In this document: positions 33,689 through 37,169 of the stretch, in pieces
How the letters are laid out: the number at the start of each line of letters is the position of its first letter
Position numbering within the stretch: the first letter of the stretch is position 1
Origin: Sulfurovum sp.
GTDB taxonomy: Bacteria > Campylobacterota > Campylobacteria > Campylobacterales > Sulfurovaceae
Length of the DNA stretch: 37,169 nucleotides
Assembly: GCA_012329065.1 (NCBI GenBank)
Contig: JAAXPZ010000008.1
Coordinates: forward strand, 1-37,169
Reading direction: 5' to 3'
Notes under the pieces: model-generated
Seen by the model: only the letters and a program-made list of their open reading frames with translations
The model's database searches: none
What the model was told of the DNA's origin: nothing
Translations under genes and position numbers: made by a program

Positions 33689-34156
33689 TTATTTGACTAG
33701 ATAAAAGTATGCCACATCATTCCTTGCTTCCATTTCATACCTATTTTCAGGAGTTTGGATAGTCATGGATGTGTTTGTGGTGCCAACCGTGGCAGTGGCA
33801 TTGCACTCCGAACTTATATTTTGACATTTGTAGCGAATAGTGATGCTGTCTTTGAAGTAATGTTTCTCTTCGACTCTTAACAAATATTCTTTATCGCTTA
33901 AGTGAGTTATCTTGAGAATATTTCCTCTATGCATGGAAGCGATTTGATCAGCATCTATCTTGAGTATAGCAATAGGTTGCATAGATCTATAATTTTCAAA
34001 TACAAATTTTGTCTTTGAGCCATCCATCTCTCGGAATACCTCTGTTGTCTTCTCAAAGGTTCTGATGTTTGGTACAATATAGTTGCGTTCAGATGCAAAA
34101 CAGTGTGTAGAAACCCCTAAATTTAGTAAGATTGAAATCCCAGCAGTCCACTTCAT
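33689..34156 (-). CDS. Unknown secreted protein
   Basis: A 155-residue periplasmic protein I do not recognise. ATG 34156 is preceded by AGGGGGC and opens a signal peptide (MKWTAGISILLNLGVSTHCFA). The open frame runs to 34261, but those extra codons lie mostly in the MITE-like repeat and are not believable. The mature part (SERNYIVPNIRTFEKTTEVFREMDGSKTKFVFENYRSM) is mostly beta-strand in pattern and has one Cys pair (YKCQNISSEC) that could form a disulfide. It converges with the selenoprotein gene, 25 bp apart. Confidence 0.65.
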   Translation of the reverse strand: MKWTAGISILLNLGVSTHCFASERNYIVPNIRTFEKTTEVFREMDGSKTKFVFENYRSMQPIAILKIDADQIASMHRGNILKITHLSDKEYLLRVEEKHYFKDSITIRYKCQNISSECNATATVGTTNTSMTIQTPENRYEMEARNDVAYFYLVK

Positions 34157-34196
34157 TGCCCAGCCCCCTATATTTGTTTGATTATTATTAAAATGA

Positions 34197-34367
34197 TTAA
34201 GGGCACATCTAGCAATAGGTGATGCCCGCAGGGTGGACTTTGCAAACGCAATCTTGCACAAAATATTTAAGGCGTCTTAGCTATGGCTAGGACTTATAAA
34301 TCTTTTGCACAACCTTACATTTGCAAAGTCCATTGGGGGTATTACCTATTGTTAGAGGTGCCCTTAA
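34197..34367. mobile_element. MITE-like element with TTAA flanks
   Basis: A 163-bp element (34201-34363) lies between TTAA copies at 34197-34200 and 34364-34367. Its two ends form a long imperfect inverted repeat: the left 46 and right 44 bases match at about 40 positions, starting GGGCACATCT on the left and GGGCACCTCT on the complement of the right, and ending at ACTTTGCAAA on both. The centre is unrelated and non-coding. The ends and TTAA flanks suggest a non-autonomous IS-derived element with a 4-bp target duplication. No transposase for it is in the window. Confidence 0.8.
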
Positions 34368-34528
34368 ATATTTCGTATAGATAATTATATCCGAATGAGA
34401 TTACTTGAGTGTGACTTTGCCAGTATTTACAATGATGTTCAATAGTTTTAATTCTTATCTTGATTTGAGACAATTGTTTTTTGGTTGTGTTGTGTTAAAA
34501 TGATAAAAATTTTAAAAAGGCAAACAGA

Positions 34529-34867
34529 ATGAATATTGAAAATGCAAGACCATTGACTGTAGATAATGCTACGGTAGAGTTTATAGAAGGTACAGTAGAT
34601 GGCGTAACTACATATAAATTTGACACCACAAAAGAGGGTCATCCTATGGTTAATGCTATGGCAGGATTAGCTATACTTGGAGATGATGAACAGTTGCTGA
34701 TGGTAAATCATTGTGCACCTATGGGGCTATATCCAAAGATAGAGAATGAATTTAATCACTCACACCAAGAGATGCCAGATGGCACAACACATATACTTTT
34801 TACCAAAAAAGAGGGCACTCAAAGTACAACAGACTTTTCAGCTACTAGTTGTGGCGGCGGGTGCTAA
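34529..34867 (+). CDS. Unknown protein ending in Cys-Gly-Gly-Gly-Cys
   Basis: A 112-residue soluble protein I do not recognise. It has no signal peptide and no membrane segment. Notable are FIEGTVDGVTTYKFDTTKEGHPMVNAMAGLAIL, a NHCAPMGLYPKI segment with a lone Cys-Ala-Pro, and the extreme C-terminus SATSCGGGC, a flexible Cys pair suited to metal binding, disulfide exchange or transfer of a sulfur or selenium species. AAAAGG lies upstream of ATG 34529. It is a single gene with its own upstream region, about 0.9 kb from the selenoprotein gene. Confidence 0.75.
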   Translation: MNIENARPLTVDNATVEFIEGTVDGVTTYKFDTTKEGHPMVNAMAGLAILGDDEQLLMVNHCAPMGLYPKIENEFNHSHQEMPDGTTHILFTKKEGTQSTTDFSATSCGGGC

Positions 34868-34908
34868 GAGTCTGTATAAAAATGAAATAGTATTTGGAGA
34901 TAGTCTAC

Positions 34909-35250
34909 TCAATAGACTATCTTGTCTCCTATAGCGTATAACTTGCACTCTCCACTAATTTTATTTTTAGACTTAGTATTGCTAGTGTTACATCTTTTTA
35001 ATGCTTCTGTATTAGCTTTGTCCTGAGAAGTAAATTCAAAAGAATATCCTGAGGCAAATCTTTTGTCAGCACTTATAATCACTGCCATTGCTTTATTGGG
35101 CCTAAAAGTCTTATACTCATTATATATTTTATCTAGATCTGCTATCCCACTGCTTTTACTATCGTCAAAAGGATTAAAGCTAGATATTGAGCAGCCAGTT
35201 AGCGAAATCAATATCGTACTCACCATCGAACCAAAAATAATATTCTTCAT
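34909..35250 (-). CDS. Small lipoprotein, DUF4189-like C-terminal part
   Basis: A 113-residue lipoprotein with a clear signal peptide and lipobox (ISLTGC). The mature part is short. AMAVIISADKRFASGYSFEFTSQDKANTEALKRCN resembles DUF4189-type domains, in which an alanine/lysine-rich helix with one Cys pairs with a later Cys (GECKLYAIGD here). Function is unknown. GGAGGC stands seven bases before ATG 35250. Confidence 0.75.
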   Translation of the reverse strand: MKNIIFGSMVSTILISLTGCSISSFNPFDDSKSSGIADLDKIYNEYKTFRPNKAMAVIISADKRFASGYSFEFTSQDKANTEALKRCNTSNTKSKNKISGECKLYAIGDKIVY

Positions 35251-35459
35251 TTAATGCCTCCAAGTTTTATTATTTTAGATTGTATAGTTTTTATTCTTAA
35301 TGTATAGGAAAACATCCATGATAGTACGACAGTAAGTATATAGATATGTTATACTATTTCTATACACAAGAACAGAATCAAATTCTAGTGCTACTTAAGT
35401 TCTTCGTCATCAAATAAACCTTCCCAAAAACAATCAACTACTAGAGTTAAGGGGTAGAA

Positions 35460-35620
35460 ATATCGTATAAACATTGCAGTCTTGAAGAGAGATATTATAT
35501 CTATATAGAGCTACAAAAAGACACATCAATCAATGCTATTGCAAAAACATTAGGCGCCCACAAGGTAGCGTTTCCAAAGAAATACTACGCAATACAGGCA
35601 AGAGAGGGTACAAAATCTAG
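35460..35620 (+). pseudogene. IS30-family transposase remnant (N-terminus, frameshifted)
   Basis: From 35460 the plus strand reads ISYKHCSLEERYYIYIELQK then DTSINAIAKTLGAHK, the N-terminal helix-turn-helix of IS30-family transposases. A frameshift near 35566 moves the match to the frame at 35570-35620 (VSKEILRNTGKRGYKI), and the expected first Met is ATA. The match stops at 35620, exactly where the RAYT-associated repeat begins, so the rest of the gene was lost there. The remaining part of the gap (35251-35459) shows no gene; it may hold the left end of the IS. Confidence 0.75.
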
Positions 35621-36556
35621 AGGTCAGAAATCTAGAGGTCAGGTAACAATTACAACTCATCTTCTACTCCTCTTTACCACAGCAGAAATAGCCTGCTGTG
35701 ATATACCCAATACTTTAGCAATCATCTGCTGAGAGTAACCTTCTTTATAAGCTTTGACTATCTGTTCATTTCTCTTTTTCAACTCTTTTATTTTTGAGAA
35801 CTGTTTTTTTAGTTTAGGTTCATCTGGTTTCTTATCACTATTTGGAGCTTCTACTAGACTGGCTGCTTTTCTCATCTCTTCTAGTTGGGAGCTATCCACG
35901 CTAGTATTTAAAAATGCTTTTATAGCGTCTGTATCATCTTTATAGTTTTGGACTATCCATGACTGTTTTAGACACTCAGGGACATTGTCACTATCTAAGA
36001 AGTTCTTGTATGAGCTGTATGGGTACTCTTCTAGTTGTTTTACCATGTTTGCTTTGAGTGGGTTTTGTTCTATGTAGAGCATGAGTGTATAAAGATACGC
36101 TTCATCTGTGACATACCATGATTTAAATCTTCCTTGCCATAGGTGTCCTACTCTTTTGTTTTTTTTGTTAAAGTAGATGGCGTAACTCATGTTAAGTTGT
36201 CTCATAAACTTTGAAAGGTTTTCTGTTTGTATTTCTATAAGCAGATGATAGTGATTTCTCATAAGACAATAATTGTGTATTGTGATACCGTAGCTTTTGG
36301 CATGAAAGCACATCAGTTCCTCAAAGTATTCATAATCATCTTTTTCTTTAAAGACGACTATTTGCTCTACACCTCTGTTGATAATATGATAATAGCCTGC
36401 TATTTCAATACGTGGTTTTCTTGGCATTCATACTCCTTCTTGGAGAGTATAGCAGAAAAAGATTAGATTGTGATTGTTACCTGACCCCTAGACTTTGACC
36501 CCTAGACTTGCTAGACTTTGACCCCTAGACTTTGACCCCTAGACTTCCTAGACTCT
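35613..36556. mobile_element. RAYT (REP-associated transposase) unit with flanking repeat arrays
   Basis: The transposase gene lies between inverted ends: TCTAGAGGTCAGGTAACAAT at 35631-35650 and its complement at 36473-36492, 19 of 20 identical. Outside each end the repeat is iterated. On the left are two perfect 15-bp copies (35613-35642). On the right are four copies of TGACCCCTAGACTT (36482, 36496, 36519 and 36533) plus two partial ones (36511 and 36548). This matches the view that RAYTs act on REP-like repeats that surround their own gene. Confidence 0.8.
35657..36427 (-). CDS. REP-associated tyrosine transposase (RAYT, IS200-like)
   Basis: Single-strand Y1 transposase of the REP-associated group, 256 residues. 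It starts MPRKPRIEIAGYYHIINRG, the usual RAYT opening. The HUH metal motif is HYHLL (in RNHYHLLIEIQ), and the catalytic Tyr is probably in EAYLYTLMLYIEQNPLKA. The C-terminal 55 residues are an extra part: a charged linker (KKPDEPKLKKQFSKIKELKKR) and a helix-turn-helix (EGYSQQMIAKVLGISQQAISAVVKRS) that may add DNA recognition. The start ATG 36427 is preceded by AAGGAG on the minus strand. The gene is intact and probably active. Confidence 0.92.
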   Translation of the reverse strand: MPRKPRIEIAGYYHIINRGVEQIVVFKEKDDYEYFEELMCFHAKSYGITIHNYCLMRNHYHLLIEIQTENLSKFMRQLNMSYAIYFNKKNKRVGHLWQGRFKSWYVTDEAYLYTLMLYIEQNPLKANMVKQLEEYPYSSYKNFLDSDNVPECLKQSWIVQNYKDDTDAIKAFLNTSVDSSQLEEMRKAASLVEAPNSDKKPDEPKLKKQFSKIKELKKRNEQIVKAYKEGYSQQMIAKVLGISQQAISAVVKRSRR

Positions 36557-36607
36557 CGCCGTTGTATCCATAGACTTCAAAGCCATTGAAGAAAAAAGAA
36601 AAGGTCA

Positions 36608-36634
36608 TTTTTGACGATTACATATCGTCAAAAA
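36608..36634. terminator. Symmetric hairpin, probable bidirectional terminator
   Basis: TTTTTGACGA at 36608-36617 and TCGTCAAAAA at 36625-36634 form a perfect 10-bp stem with a 7-base loop. The A/T ends give a T tract on either strand, the form of a bidirectional intrinsic terminator. It lies between the RAYT repeat array and the toxin-antitoxin operon. Confidence 0.6.
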
Positions 36635-36720
36635 TTCGTAACTTTAACTACCGATTCCATAACTTTTTAAAAAAAGTTCTACAAAAATCTCAGAGAAAAA
36701 CAAAAATCTTAAAAATTTGC

Positions 36721-36726
36721 TATAAT
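36721..36726 (+). promoter_or_regulatory. -10 box of the toxin-antitoxin operon
   Basis: A perfect TATAAT 29 bases before the antitoxin ATG in an A/T-rich tract without an obvious -35 box, as usual for Campylobacterota sigma-70 promoters. An AACTTTTT/AAAAAGTT inverted repeat at 36661-36678 could be an operator for autoregulation. Confidence 0.55.
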
Positions 36727-36755
36727 AGCTAGAACAAAACCTATTGGAGGTAACT

Positions 36756-36992
36756 ATGCAAACATTAACTATCGAAGTCAAAGATGACTTTATGACAGAG
36801 TTTATGAAAATGATTGATACTGTAAAAGACAATGTTATAGTTAAAAAAGATAAAAACCTAGAACTTGACCAATATTTTTATGAAAGACAAAAAGATTTAC
36901 AGAAAACAATGGATGATATTGAGAGTGGAGAAATGCTTACATATGACTTTGAAACCTCAATGGATGAGCTAATTAAAGAGTTGGAAAGTTGA
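36756..36992 (+). CDS. Antitoxin of a ParE-type system
   Basis: A 78-residue acidic protein with a short beta-strand start (MQTLTIEVKDDFMTEFMKMID) followed by helices, the form of small Phd/RelB-like or ribbon-helix-helix antitoxins. The C-terminal part (DDIESGEMLTYDFETSMDELIKELES) is the likely toxin-neutralising region. GGAGG lies seven bases before ATG 36756. It overlaps the toxin gene by 4 bp (TTGA), the usual TA layout. Confidence 0.82.
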   Translation: MQTLTIEVKDDFMTEFMKMIDTVKDNVIVKKDKNLELDQYFYERQKDLQKTMDDIESGEMLTYDFETSMDELIKELES

Positions 36993-37169
36993 AAATTGTT
37001 GAATCACGAAAATTCAAACTGAGACTGCAAATAATAACTAATTACATCAAAAAAGATAAACAAAGTGCTTCAGTTAAATTTGCAAAAGACCTAAAAAAAA
37101 TTATCAAAGATCTAAATAATTCACCTTTAAAATATAGACCATCTATATATTTTGATGATAAAAATATTA
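36989..37169 (+). CDS. RelE/ParE-family toxin, 3' end cut by window
   Basis: The first 60 residues of a ParE/RelE superfamily toxin, running off the window end. It begins at TTG 36989, overlapping the antitoxin stop. LKIVESRKFKLRLQIITNYI followed by KFAKDLKKIIKDLNNSPLKYRPSIYF is the typical two-helix hairpin and first strand of ParE-type toxins. The target (gyrase or mRNA) cannot be told from this part. Confidence 0.78.
   Translation, partial: MKIVESRKFKLRLQIITNYIKKDKQSASVKFAKDLKKIIKDLNNSPLKYRPSIYFDDKNI

Noticed and set aside
34157-34261. N-terminal extension of the secreted protein at 33689
   Set aside because: The extra codons run into the MITE-like repeat, and the start at 34156 has its own ribosome binding site and signal peptide.
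36482-36556. CRISPR array
   Set aside because: The 14-bp repeats are contiguous or nearly so, without unique spacers of constant length, and belong to the RAYT unit.

Overview
The window looks like a chromosome segment from a Campylobacterota (epsilonproteobacterial) species of the Sulfurimonas/Sulfurovum type. This rests on the AT-rich composition, the gene set and the gene order. The block cysS / murJ / membrane protein / ruvA / hydrolase / murF matches, from memory, the Campylobacter jejuni order around ruvA and murF. The genus cannot be fixed from the sequence alone.

Layout. 1-1510 is an accessory edge: the 3' part of a RelE-type toxin gene, a well-formed integron attC site (251-326), a DUF6653-like membrane protein gene, then about 530 bp of decayed sequence. 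1511-13413 is the core block: cysS, a small periplasmic protein, murJ, a ten-helix membrane protein, ruvA, a BaiN/HI0933-type flavoprotein, two L,D-transpeptidases, an alpha/beta hydrolase, murF and recO. 13583-20541 is one long operon: a PotDABC-like ABC importer, a GpdQ/CpdA-like metallophosphoesterase, a glycerophosphodiester phosphodiesterase and pyruvate kinase, joined by overlaps or short gaps. After a third L,D-transpeptidase (20603-21820) comes a thiamine importer (thiBPQ, minus strand) behind a TPP riboswitch. 25323-30453 (minus strand) is a tight operon of glpD, a GlpA-like flavoprotein with a BFD [2Fe-2S] domain, a GlpB-like flavoprotein and an EamA permease. 30506-35250 holds small envelope and unknown genes, among them a periplasmic thioredoxin gene with an in-frame TGA that fits selenocysteine (Sec-Pro-Thr-Cys). 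35251-37169 is mobile and accessory: an IS30 remnant, a REP-associated (RAYT) transposase unit with repeat arrays on both sides, and a ParE-type toxin-antitoxin operon cut by the window end.

How the genes may work together. The importer annotated by homology as a polyamine system is co-transcribed with two unrelated phosphodiesterase types that both include glycerophosphodiesterases. Its binding protein appears to have lost the acidic residues that hold polyamine amines, with a basic residue at one of the positions. About 8 kb away sit two glycerol-3-phosphate oxidation systems, and pyruvate kinase is the last gene of the importer operon. I infer a pathway: import of a glycerophosphodiester or related organophosphate, cleavage to glycerol-3-phosphate, oxidation to DHAP, then lower glycolysis to pyruvate. 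The substrate is not proven.

No tRNA, rRNA or CRISPR array was seen. A short inverted-repeat family with ends TTAAGGGCACCTCTAA occurs at three places (20542, 32220, 34197-34367), the last as a complete MITE-like element.
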